Below, in pieces: positions 1 through 8,262 of a DNA stretch of 64,000 nucleotides. Below the pieces are notes generated by a model. The model was not told where the DNA came from. It did not search any database and worked only from the letters and a program-made list of their open reading frames with translations. Location of the stretch: assembly GCF_001399455.2 (NCBI RefSeq), contig NZ_LLEI02000022.1:21096-85095 (forward strand), in the 5' to 3' direction. The stretch's first letter is position 1; each line of letters begins with the position of its first letter. Position numbers and translations under genes: made by a program. This DNA is from Vibrio bivalvicida (GTDB taxonomy: Bacteria; Pseudomonadota; Gammaproteobacteria; Enterobacterales; Vibrionaceae).

Positions 1-255
1 GATCTTCTCATAGTTAAGCTGCTTACCAATTTTGAATGTTACTGCTGTTCCCATTCCACTTTGGTTATTGAGTGGCCCAGAAAGCCAAACATCGTAACCT
101 TGCTTATTGAGAGCATTGAACAAGGCTTGGCTTCCCTCGCTTTTACAACCATCATCACTGACTACCAAGATTCGTAGTGGCTCAGGTGTATTGGCGAGTG
201 TTGCCATAGGAGTCAAGGCACATGCGGTTAGAGTAAATAGTGCTGAGTATTTCAT
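1..255 (-). CDS. SurE-like exported nucleotidase/phosphatase (N-terminal part)
   Basis: Only the first 85 codons are in the window; the gene runs off the left edge. A signal peptide covers about residues 1-22 (hydrophobic, ending near ATLAN). The mature part begins LRILVVSDDGCKSEG, which matches the SurE N-terminus (family form RILLSNDDG...APG) with its metal-binding Asp pair. The downstream NNQSGMGTAVTF corresponds to the SurE segment carrying the metal-binding serine (family form NRSGASNSLTL). Classical SurE is a cytoplasmic 5'/3'-nucleotidase; this one should be periplasmic or secreted. It is the last visible gene of a leftward run GH3-pgmB-porin-surE and lies 16 bp after the porin, so it is probably in the same operon. 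Substrate unknown; dephosphorylation of a sugar or nucleotide phosphate before uptake is inference. Confidence 0.75.
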   Translation of the reverse strand, partial: MKYSALFTLTACALTPMATLANTPEPLRILVVSDDGCKSEGSQALFNALNKQGYDVWLSGPLNNQSGMGTAVTFKIGKQLNYEKI

Positions 256-271
256 AAGATATCCTTGTCGA

Positions 272-1570
272 TTAAAGCAGGTTAAATTTGTAATCAAGCA
301 TAAAGGTGCCACCGATGGTTGGTGCTCTTCTCCAGCTACCATTTTCGATGACTGGATTCATGGCTCCATCCATAGCGTAGGAATAACCAGGGCCAACACC
401 CAGCATGGCACTCAGGCCTTTAACGGATGAGAACTTATACATAGCAAGCAGATCTAGGCTAGCTTCGTCAATTTCTTGCCCTTGATATTCCATGCCGAAA
501 CCATAGGTGAGGCGACTGCCAAGCTTCAAACCAGGAACACCTGCGGCACTCATGTCATACATTGCCTGCATCGCAATCATATGCTCGCCATCTTTGTTAA
601 AGTCAGTCCCGGTTCCATCTGCTCGGCTATTAAAATTACCGTCGGTGTTCTTACCTAAATCCCAGTAGAACATGCCCAGACCATTTTCTCGCTTGGCATC
701 TGTATATGCGTAACTGGCCCCGACAATCCAGCTAGAAAATTGATAATCTAAATTTAGGTTGTAGTGGTATGCTTCGTCGTCGAATGGAATTCCTTCCCAG
801 TTTTCTAGACCTTTGTTTTGATACCAGTAACCACTGACTGTCAGAGATTCTTTCTCACCAATAGGTGTTTGCCATTTCACCTCAACGCCATTGCGTCGCA
901 AGTAATCTTGGCTCTGACCACTAAAAGCTAAAATTGAGTTTTTTTTGCCCCAGCGGTAGCTGATATCACCGGTGATGATGTTGTCAATAGCTTTTCCGCT
1001 TAGAGTAGTAAAACGTTCTTTGAGTGGTGAGTCTCTATCAGAGAAGCGATCAGTATAAGCCCCGCGTAATAAAAAACCTTTGTAACCAAACTCGCCGCTA
1101 ACACTTTGGTAGCTGCTCGTTACTGCACGACTGCGTGAAATCGTGATGGCACCAAGCTTGTGGAGTTGACGCCAACCTACATATCCACGAGCAAACGCTT
1201 CTTCATTTTGCCATTGTAGCTTAGTGTAGATTTGAGTCATTTTATTGAAGCTTTCTGCGTTACCGTTGTTATCTCGTAATAGGTTACGGCCTTGAAAGTG
1301 GTCGTTGGCACCAAGCTTAATTGCGCCACCATAACTGGCGTCAAAGCCAATGAAGTCAGCTAAGTAGCCAGATTGATAGTCAATCGCTATACCTTGTGCC
1401 CAAGCAAATTGATCTTTGTCGTCCTTGGTATCTTGATCTAAATACATAGCGATATTTCGCGTTGATAGATCCAATTTACTATCTTCTAACAAGTCAGCAG
1501 TGCTTAAAAAAGGTATTGAAGACAAACTAGAAAATAATAATATATTTGTAGTGGTAGGTAAGAGTTTCAT
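272..1570 (-). CDS. OprD-like outer-membrane porin
   Basis: 432 residues with an N-terminal signal peptide (about residues 1-25, ending FLSTA). The rest shows alternating short amphipathic strands rich in aromatic residues, as expected for an outer-membrane beta barrel. Features such as DFIGFDASYGGAIKLGA near residue 75, repeated Y-x-W/Y-x strands and a terminal LDYKFNLL fit the OprD/chitoporin-type family (substrate-specific porins for small nutrients). The last residue is Leu rather than the usual Phe. The start has a good ribosome site (AAGGAAATAT before ATG). It lies between pgmB (75 bp, AT-rich gap) and the SurE-like gene, which suggests it is the outer-membrane entry route for the sugar used by this locus. 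Substrate cannot be read from sequence. The OprD assignment is by overall pattern, not by an aligned domain search. Confidence 0.7.
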   Translation of the reverse strand: MKLLPTTTNILLFSSLSSIPFLSTADLLEDSKLDLSTRNIAMYLDQDTKDDKDQFAWAQGIAIDYQSGYLADFIGFDASYGGAIKLGANDHFQGRNLLRDNNGNAESFNKMTQIYTKLQWQNEEAFARGYVGWRQLHKLGAITISRSRAVTSSYQSVSGEFGYKGFLLRGAYTDRFSDRDSPLKERFTTLSGKAIDNIITGDISYRWGKKNSILAFSGQSQDYLRRNGVEVKWQTPIGEKESLTVSGYWYQNKGLENWEGIPFDDEAYHYNLNLDYQFSSWIVGASYAYTDAKRENGLGMFYWDLGKNTDGNFNSRADGTGTDFNKDGEHMIAMQAMYDMSAAGVPGLKLGSRLTYGFGMEYQGQEIDEASLDLLAMYKFSSVKGLSAMLGVGPGYSYAMDGAMNPVIENGSWRRAPTIGGTFMLDYKFNLL

Positions 1571-1645
1571 ATATTTCCTTTATATCTTTATAACTCAGTT
1601 TTATATTAATAATTTTATCTCTTATATCCTTGGTAGATATTGATG

Positions 1646-2320
1646 TTATTTATTAGGTGGATTTTGTGCTGGAGATAAATTAGTGATCATGGTCAAGTAT
1701 TGTTCTAGGTTGCTGACGACATAATTCGCTTCTTTAAGCTGTGAACCATCACCGATACCGACAACTGACATGTTTGCTGCAATAGCAGCTTTAACACCGG
1801 CTTGCGCATCCTCAAATACTGTGCAATCTGTTGGCTTTGCAGAGAGTTTTAGAGCGGCTTGTATAAAGACCTCAGGATTGGGCTTCGCTTTTACTACACA
1901 GTTACCGTCAACAATGGCATCAAAATATGACTCTATTCCTGTGGCTGATAATATTTGCTTTGCATTTTTACTTGCTGAACCTAATGCAATCTTTATATTA
2001 TTTTTTTTAAATAAATTGAGAGTTTCAAATACTCCGGGCAATATATCCTTATCTGAAAGGGTACTAATATGTTCTTTATATATTCTGTTCTTTCTTTCTA
2101 ACCAGGATCTTTTATTACAATCAGACATGGATTGATTGTTGATGTCTAAAATTATATTGAGTGAATGTGAACGGCTAACACCTTTTAAGCGTTCATTATC
2201 TGCCTTGGTAAATGAGAGCCCGATCTGAGTTGCAATATCTTTCCAAGCTAAATAGTGAAATTTTGCGGTATCGACAAGCACACCATCAAGGTCAAAAATT
2301 GCTGTATTGGGTAGTAACAT
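1646..2320 (-). CDS. pgmB: beta-phosphoglucomutase
   Basis: 224-residue HAD-superfamily protein. The FDLDGVLVDT motif supplies nucleophile Asp10 and acid/base Asp12. KGVSRSHSL follows near residue 46 and matches the substrate-specificity loop of true beta-phosphoglucomutases (KGVSRxxSL). GSASKNA, KAKPNPEVF and FEDAQAGVKAA are HAD motifs II-IV. The enzyme converts beta-D-glucose 1-phosphate to glucose 6-phosphate. I start at the ATG preceded by AGGAG five bases upstream; a longer frame eight codons upstream lacks such a site. It follows the GH3 gene after 54 bp. Beta-glucose 1-phosphate normally comes from an inverting disaccharide phosphorylase or a retaining one acting on beta-glucosides. 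No GH65 or GH94 gene is nearby, so the neighbouring GH3 is the natural suspect. Confidence 0.88.
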   Translation of the reverse strand: MLLPNTAIFDLDGVLVDTAKFHYLAWKDIATQIGLSFTKADNERLKGVSRSHSLNIILDINNQSMSDCNKRSWLERKNRIYKEHISTLSDKDILPGVFETLNLFKKNNIKIALGSASKNAKQILSATGIESYFDAIVDGNCVVKAKPNPEVFIQAALKLSAKPTDCTVFEDAQAGVKAAIAANMSVVGIGDGSQLKEANYVVSNLEQYLTMITNLSPAQNPPNK

Positions 2321-2374
2321 GTTGTCTCCTATTACAGCGGGCAAAACTGTTTAGATTGCCCGCCAAATATATTA

Positions 2375-4060
2375 TTAAAGGCGGGTATCCCACTGACCAA
2401 CAAAGGCATCAACAGGACTCACTCCTGTAAATGATGAGCGACCAAGGAGTTTGTTGACGACCGCTTCAATAGTGTGTTGGTTAGCGGTATAAGCGTTGAT
2501 GTAAGTTGGAACCCTTGGCACATCCATTAGGTGGTATGGGCTACCAAAGGAAATGAATAACGTTGGAATTTCTTGGCTAAACCATGGAGCATCGATGCCC
2601 ATAGGTCTGGCCCAATTAATTCTCAATGTGGTTTTGTTGCTTGCGGTTTTAAATTTGGCTGTGTAGATAACAAGATCGTAATCTTCGATGAACGCCTGTA
2701 CGGGTTGCATCATATCTCTCATGGTGAATTCCGAGGTATCGTAGACCGATACGTTGAATCCATTTGATTCAAGCTCTGTTTTAAAAGACTCGGTTGTGCC
2801 TGATTCAAAGCCAAACATATCTGGCTCATCACCTAAACCAATCAGTAGTACACGGCTGTGCTGTTCCAAGTTCAAAGGTAAGGTTTGGTTAAGATCTTTG
2901 ACTAAAGTGATGGATTTATCGGCACAATCACTCGCTAATTCTTTATGTTGTTTGCAGCCAACGACGGATTTATCCAATTCAGCCGTCAGATCCCGCTTGT
3001 GTAAGCCGAGAGCAGCTTTGGTTGCTAGCGTGCGAGTGATGGCTTCGTCGACGCGCTCTACTGAAAGTAAGCCAGTTTCGATCCCTTTACGCATGTACTC
3101 AAAGTCTTCATCAAGATCTTTGTTAAATAGGAACAAGTCACACCCTGCTGCAATAGTCATAGGGACAGCTTGTTCCCGGGGAAGGGCAACGGTGAAGCCA
3201 ACCATACTTGTTGCATCTGAAACGATCATTCCGTTAAAGCCAAGTTGACCGCGTAACAGGTCATTGAGCAGCTCAGGTGCAAGTGAAGCTGGCATAATTT
3301 CCTTATCGCTCAGCTGTGGATTCAATTTTTTAGAGTAAGCTGGTAGCGCTATATGCCCTGCCATTACCGTCAATGCTCCCGCATTGATTGAGTGCTGATA
3401 GACTTGGCCAAAGGTGCTGTCCCACTCATCTGGCTGTTGGGTGTTCACGGACATGACGAGGTGCTGGTCGCGATAGTCGATACCATCTCCGGGGAAATGC
3501 TTGATAGATGTTGCCATGCCATGTGATTGAACGGCTTCGACATAGGCTCTACCCATGGCAGCCACGAGTTCCGGATCACTGCCATATGTGCGTGTATTGG
3601 TGATAGGATTATGCGGATTGATATCTAAATCGATAACGGGCGCAAATGCCCAGTTACATCCGACGGCACGACCTTCTTTGGCGACAACATTGCCCAGTTC
3701 GGTGGCCATCTTGGTATCAGCTGTCGCTCCAACTTGCATTTGGCTGCCAAATTCGGTTCCTTCAATGACAGCGCCGTTTCCTCCACTCTCTAGATTGGCT
3801 GCGATCAGCATAGGGATCTTACTGTGCTGTTGTAGGTAAGAGTGAACTTGTTGCGTTTCGTCTAGCTCGCCTGGACGAAACATAATGCCTGCAGGTTTGT
3901 ACTGTTCCAGCATTTGTTTTAGATCGGTTTGTTTAGCGCTAAGGCCTATTGGGCAAAAGAGGTGGCCGATTTTTTCTTCAAGTGTCATTGAGGCCAAAGT
4001 GGTTTCTACCCAGTTGATTTCTTCACTGTTTAAGTAGAAGGGGTTTGTCGTTAGATCCAT
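2375..4060 (-). CDS. GH3 beta-glycoside hydrolase or phosphorylase (NagZ/Nag3 branch)
   Basis: 561 residues, no signal peptide, so cytoplasmic. The GH3 N-terminal barrel spans about residues 12-340, with KHFPGDG at 187-193 and a D-Q-H at 198-200 aligned with the Asp-His catalytic dyad of NagZ (KHFPGHG....D-S-H). VSDATSM carries the nucleophile Asp282. A second domain of about 200 residues follows (VLLIGLGDEPDMFGFESG near 400), absent from short Gram-negative NagZ but present in two-domain Nag3-type enzymes. Ordinary GH3 beta-glucosidases lack the dyad. Dyad-bearing Nag3 of Cellulomonas fimi has been reported to act as a phosphorylase. The next gene is pgmB, which needs a beta-hexose 1-phosphate. 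I infer a beta-glucoside (or GlcNAc) phosphorylase; a simple hydrolase remains possible. First gene of the leftward operon, divergent from the symporter. Confidence 0.85.
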   Translation of the reverse strand: MDLTTNPFYLNSEEINWVETTLASMTLEEKIGHLFCPIGLSAKQTDLKQMLEQYKPAGIMFRPGELDETQQVHSYLQQHSKIPMLIAANLESGGNGAVIEGTEFGSQMQVGATADTKMATELGNVVAKEGRAVGCNWAFAPVIDLDINPHNPITNTRTYGSDPELVAAMGRAYVEAVQSHGMATSIKHFPGDGIDYRDQHLVMSVNTQQPDEWDSTFGQVYQHSINAGALTVMAGHIALPAYSKKLNPQLSDKEIMPASLAPELLNDLLRGQLGFNGMIVSDATSMVGFTVALPREQAVPMTIAAGCDLFLFNKDLDEDFEYMRKGIETGLLSVERVDEAITRTLATKAALGLHKRDLTAELDKSVVGCKQHKELASDCADKSITLVKDLNQTLPLNLEQHSRVLLIGLGDEPDMFGFESGTTESFKTELESNGFNVSVYDTSEFTMRDMMQPVQAFIEDYDLVIYTAKFKTASNKTTLRINWARPMGIDAPWFSQEIPTLFISFGSPYHLMDVPRVPTYINAYTANQHTIEAVVNKLLGRSSFTGVSPVDAFVGQWDTRL

Positions 4061-4414
4061 AGTTGATGCTCCTCATTCGGTTTACAGTCAGTCTATGGAA
4101 TACAGTTTCAACAAACTTCGTAGTGGTTTAACGACCTATATGGGTGATCTTTGTGGTTAGAGAAAAAGTGTGATCTGGCATAGCTAGGACTTTGTGTTGT
4201 AACGGTTATCCCAAATCAGTTTGAATACTGCGGACATTCGCGATTTTTCATTGACTTATAAAGGCTTAACTTGTGGTTTACGAGGTGAGGAGATTATTGA
4301 GTGAATTCACATTTTTATTATGACCACAAAAAACACCCATAAAGTGTATCAAATAGGTGCCTTATGACTGTTGGCTAATAAAGCAACACTAAAAGAAAAC
4401 TCAAATAGGCAATA
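4061..4414. promoter_or_regulatory. Divergent control region between GH3 operon and symporter-regulator operon
   Basis: 354 bp without a gene. TTGTGGTT-type words recur: TAGTGGTTTA at 4121, TTGTGGTTAG at 4151, TTGTGGTTTA at 4271 and an inverted copy (GACCACAA) at 4322-4329. The first two are 30 bp apart, about three helical turns. They are candidate half-sites for the AraC-type regulator encoded two genes to the right. GTGAATTCAC at 4301-4310 is a perfect 10-bp palindrome; with flanks it gives ATTGA-N6-TCACA, a weak match to the CRP consensus TGTGA-N6-TCACA. No promoter could be assigned with confidence. Confidence 0.4.
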
Positions 4415-5752
4415 ATGATGGAAACTCTTAATCTGAAAGAAAAGCTTGGGTATGGTTTGGGTGATCTAGCTAGTACCCTAATCTTCGCCACTGTCACCAC
4501 CTTTCTAATGTACTTTTATACAGATGTTTATGGTCTTTCGGCAGCTGCGGTTGGTACTTTGTTTTTTGTTGCTCGAATGATAGACGCAATCAGCGATCCT
4601 TTAATGGGAGCGATTGCCGATCGGACACAAACTCGATGGGGTAAATTTCGCCCATACATCTTGTTTGGTGCATTGCCGTTAGGCGTACTCGCTGTGGCTA
4701 CTTTTACTACTCCTGATTGGGCACCTAGCTTAAAACTCGCGTATGCCTACATTACCTATATTGTATTAATGCTGTGCTACACCGTGGTGAATATTCCTTA
4801 CTCATCCTTGCCAACGATCATGAGCCCTGACCCTAAGGAGCGTACTCAACTGGCGAGCTTTCGTATGTTTTGTGGCTTTTTCGCGATGTTAGTTATTTCC
4901 GGAGCCACTTTACCTTTAGTTAACTATTTAGGAGCAGGGAATCAACAGCAAGGATTTCAATATGCGATGATGATTTTTGCTACGCTTGCTGTGGTTTTAT
5001 TTCTAGCCATGTTCTCGCTAACTAAAGAGCGAATCAAGCCAGTCGGTAATCCTGCCTCAATTAAGCATGATCTGAGTGTCGTATTACGTAATCGAGCGTG
5101 GTGGGTACTGTTACTGGTTGGAGTGTTATGTTTTAGTTTTACCATGCTTCCATTTGGCGTTGGAATGTATTATTTCCGTTACAACGTAGGCAACACAGAA
5201 CTCGCCACTGGTTTTTTTGTATCAGGCAATATTGGCATGCTGATTGGCGTAGTTATCACGGGTCTCTTGGCAAGGAAGACATGTAAAAAGCAAACAATGA
5301 TCTATGCGCAGTTCATCGCAGCGCTTTTGGTTTCAACATTGTATTGGTTGCCAACCGACAACATTGTTTGGGTATATGGTATTTTCTTGTTAGTGATGAC
5401 AGCGCAAGGAGTGAGCGTGCCAATCATGTGGGCAATGGTCGCTGATGCAGCGGATTATTGTGAGTGGAAGCAAGGAAAACGAGTGATAGGATTAACTACA
5501 AGCTCTGTTACTTTCTCACATAAATTTGGGATGGGGATTAGCGGGGTCATTTCTGGCGTTATGCTATCAATGTTCGGCTATCAAGCTGGTGAGGTTCAGA
5601 ACCCTCAAACCTTGCACAGTATTTTATTAATGATGAGCATAATGCCTGCTATCGGTTTTCTCGCCAATGCAGCCGTACTGACGCTATACCCGATAAACAA
5701 GCAGGTGAGTGAGCAGATGCAAAGGGAGTTAGCTGCGATCAGAGCTGAATAG
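4415..5752 (+). CDS. GPH-family sugar:cation symporter
   Basis: 445 residues with about 12 membrane segments. The N-terminal LKEKLGYGLGDLASTLIF and the loop ARMIDAISDPLMGAIADRT followed by RWGKFRPYIL are diagnostic of the glycoside-pentoside-hexuronide (MelB/XylP/YicJ) symporter family, which brings glycosides in with Na+ or H+ without modifying them. An unphosphorylated glycoside delivered to the cytoplasm is what the neighbouring cytoplasmic GH3 would need. Two ATGs lie in tandem; the first, after AATAGGCAATA, is used here and the choice shifts the start by one codon. The regulator gene follows after 40 bp and is probably co-transcribed. Confidence 0.9.
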   Translation: MMETLNLKEKLGYGLGDLASTLIFATVTTFLMYFYTDVYGLSAAAVGTLFFVARMIDAISDPLMGAIADRTQTRWGKFRPYILFGALPLGVLAVATFTTPDWAPSLKLAYAYITYIVLMLCYTVVNIPYSSLPTIMSPDPKERTQLASFRMFCGFFAMLVISGATLPLVNYLGAGNQQQGFQYAMMIFATLAVVLFLAMFSLTKERIKPVGNPASIKHDLSVVLRNRAWWVLLLVGVLCFSFTMLPFGVGMYYFRYNVGNTELATGFFVSGNIGMLIGVVITGLLARKTCKKQTMIYAQFIAALLVSTLYWLPTDNIVWVYGIFLLVMTAQGVSVPIMWAMVADAADYCEWKQGKRVIGLTTSSVTFSHKFGMGISGVISGVMLSMFGYQAGEVQNPQTLHSILLMMSIMPAIGFLANAAVLTLYPINKQVSEQMQRELAAIRAE

Positions 5753-5792
5753 TCTTTCTTTAAGGTATTTGGGTGTAATTAGGGAGTTTGAG

Positions 5793-8246
5793 ATGCAATA
5801 TAGACATGAGCTTGTACGCTTGGAAGAAGGTCTAAACGTCAAAATTTATGTTCATTCTATCTTAGATGTAACAGCTCATTGGCATCATGAACTAGAACTT
5901 CTCATGGTATTGAAGGGGAGTGTTGATGTTCAGAAGGAGAATCAACACTTTGTGATGCAAGCAGATGATCTTTTGTTGCTAAACCCAAATGAACTTCATG
6001 CCATTAAGGCCACTTCTGAAGACAATGTTCTGTTAGCGATTCAGTTTTCTCCGGATATGCTTAGTAACTTTTATCCCGAATTGCTTCATGTTGTCTTTGA
6101 TTGCAATAGCACTAAGGAGGGGGAACAGGAGAGCTTTGATCGGGTACGCGCTCATTTAGCTAAAATCATTTGGTCTTTTGTGAAAAAAAAGCACTGGTTC
6201 AAATTTACTATTGAACAGGAGCTGATGGCCCTGATCGAGACACTGGTAACAAGCTTTCCCACACGTCTTGTTGAGAAGAATCATCAGCAATTGCGAGAAA
6301 GAGAGCTAGAGCGATTAACTCGTATCGTTCAGTACATAGAGCAACACTATGGTGAACGTATACAATTGCAGCAGTTAGCGGAAAAGGAGTGTGTCACCGT
6401 ACATCACTTATCTCGTTTTTTTAAAGAAAGGATGGGCATCGCTTTTCAAGAGTATTTGTTTGACTATCGTTTGTATCGTGCCTCAAATCGAATTGTAATG
6501 GGTAGTGATAAAATCTCAGATATTGTATTAGAGTGTGGATTCAATGACCCTAAGTTGTTTTATCGAAAGTTTCGAGATAAGTATCAGCTTACACCAGTAG
6601 AGCTCCGTCGCCAGCGCAGCGCAGCCTACCCAGTGTCGTCACTGGCGAGTTACATGACTGTTGATGATAATGATATTTACAAACCTTTATTCAAATATTT
6701 GAGCACAACCTTTACTCACCCCCCTAAGCCTAAAACAAAACTGCAAACAACCACACTAAATCTCTGTGATAACCTCGGTTCGTTAACGCCTGTTTGGAGT
6801 CAGATTATGACGTTTGGTTGCGCTTACGAGGGGTTAAAAGCTGAGGTGCAACAGCAAATGCGTTATACGCAGTCTGAGCTGAAGTTCAAGTACGCACGCT
6901 TCCAAGGGATATTTGTTGACCAGATGCAGATTGTTGTCTCAGCAGGGCAATATCAGTGGCGTTACGTTAATGAGTTGTTTGATTTCCTGCTATCACTCAA
7001 TTTAAAACCTTTTGTTTGCTTAGGCTTTACTCCTGAACTGTTTGCTAGTGGGCAACATACAGTAGCTCAGTGGCGAGGAAACGTGACTCCTCCAAAACAG
7101 TTAGAGTTATGGCAAGATCTACTCAGTGAGTTTTTCTACAACATCTTGGAACGTTATGGGGAACAGGAAGTTTCCAGTTGGTATTTCGAGGCTTGGAACG
7201 AGCCTGACTTGGAGGGGATTTTTTGGGCAGATAGCCAAGACGCTTACCATCAACTCTATCTGGCAACCTATCAAACTGCACGCAGGGTAAATAGAAACAT
7301 CAGACTTGGTGGTCCTTCAGTTAGCCACATGGCGTTTAGCCAAGGTGCATGGTTAGATAACTTTGTCGCTTTTTGTGTGCGTGAGAACCTACAACCAGAT
7401 TTCTTTTCCTACCATATATATCCAGAAAAGTATGGCGCATTTGATTCTTTGGAGAGTACCCAGAATGTATCACGTCGCTCAATGGGCCCCGATGGATGTC
7501 GAGAGTTAATTGAGCTAGGGAAAAAAGCCATCTCTCCGTTAGCGATCAAAGAGCAGCATATTACTGAGTGGAATGTATCTGCTGTATGGGGGAACCGTCT
7601 GTTAGATACTGCCTATACGGCTGCCTTTATCGTCCAAAATGCGCTGAAACTCTATGATAAGGTGGATTCGTTGGCAATATGGACGTTTAGCGATCTTTTT
7701 GATGAACGTGGTCCAGCTATCGACACCTTTCATGGTGGCTTTGGTTTGCAAACCCGAGAAGGGATCCCTAAGCCAAGCTATCATGCTATTTCTCTACTGA
7801 ACCGGATGGGTAAACAGGTCATTGCTCGCGACAATAACTACCTAGTCAGTCGAAGTGATAATGAGTTTCAGATTTTGATGGTCAATTATGTCCATTTTGA
7901 TGATCTGTATGCGAGTGGGGATATTTCGGCAATTGAAATCATCGATCCTTACAGTGCATTTAACCCTCATCCTCAACAAGAATTTTGTTTTGAACTGGAT
8001 ATTGCCAAAGGGCATTATCGTTTAACTCGTTATACCTTGAGTCGTGAACATGGCTCGGCCTATGATGAATGGCAAAAGATGGGAGCACCATGCCCCCTTG
8101 ATGAAGATGATATAGCGCAGCTAAAACGTGATGCTTGGCCGTCTCGGGTGTCGGAATCTCTAGTTCATCCGGGCGGAAAGCTCCAGTTATCCGCTTCTCT
8201 TTCTGAGCATGCGGTTGAACTAATCCTTATTAGTTTAAAGAGTTAG
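5793..8246 (+). CDS. AraC-family regulator fused to a GH39 glycosidase domain
   Basis: 817 residues. Residues 1-100 form a cupin-like sensor (TAHWHHELELLMVLKG, then LLLLNPNELHAI). About 170-275 is an AraC-type double HTH (QLQQLAEKECVTVHHLSRFFKE, then ISDIVLECGFNDPKLFYRKFRDKY). From about 300 to the end runs a GH39-like clan GH-A barrel and trailing beta domain. AWNEPD holds the acid/base Glu470 and HITEWN the nucleophile Glu592. Their spacing resembles known GH39 beta-xylosidases, so both catalytic residues are retained. No signal peptide: a cytoplasmic protein. The ATG is chosen because AGGGAG lies six bases upstream; a TTG eight codons earlier lacks a site. It likely senses the imported glycoside and controls both divergent operons. 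Whether the GH39 part is catalytic or only a ligand sensor is open. Confidence 0.88.
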   Translation: MQYRHELVRLEEGLNVKIYVHSILDVTAHWHHELELLMVLKGSVDVQKENQHFVMQADDLLLLNPNELHAIKATSEDNVLLAIQFSPDMLSNFYPELLHVVFDCNSTKEGEQESFDRVRAHLAKIIWSFVKKKHWFKFTIEQELMALIETLVTSFPTRLVEKNHQQLRERELERLTRIVQYIEQHYGERIQLQQLAEKECVTVHHLSRFFKERMGIAFQEYLFDYRLYRASNRIVMGSDKISDIVLECGFNDPKLFYRKFRDKYQLTPVELRRQRSAAYPVSSLASYMTVDDNDIYKPLFKYLSTTFTHPPKPKTKLQTTTLNLCDNLGSLTPVWSQIMTFGCAYEGLKAEVQQQMRYTQSELKFKYARFQGIFVDQMQIVVSAGQYQWRYVNELFDFLLSLNLKPFVCLGFTPELFASGQHTVAQWRGNVTPPKQLELWQDLLSEFFYNILERYGEQEVSSWYFEAWNEPDLEGIFWADSQDAYHQLYLATYQTARRVNRNIRLGGPSVSHMAFSQGAWLDNFVAFCVRENLQPDFFSYHIYPEKYGAFDSLESTQNVSRRSMGPDGCRELIELGKKAISPLAIKEQHITEWNVSAVWGNRLLDTAYTAAFIVQNALKLYDKVDSLAIWTFSDLFDERGPAIDTFHGGFGLQTREGIPKPSYHAISLLNRMGKQVIARDNNYLVSRSDNEFQILMVNYVHFDDLYASGDISAIEIIDPYSAFNPHPQQEFCFELDIAKGHYRLTRYTLSREHGSAYDEWQKMGAPCPLDEDDIAQLKRDAWPSRVSESLVHPGGKLQLSASLSEHAVELILISLKS

Positions 8247-8262
8247 TGGTGGTGTTTCCAAG

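Noticed and set aside
2754..3248. Open frame of 164 codons on the plus strand opposite the GH3 gene
   Set aside because: Low-complexity Ser/Lys/Arg-rich product, no ribosome site, fully inside a gene with clear catalytic motifs on the other strand.
4168..4185. CRP site beginning TGTGATCTGGC
   Set aside because: Only the left half matches; the other half (TCACA) is missing at N6.
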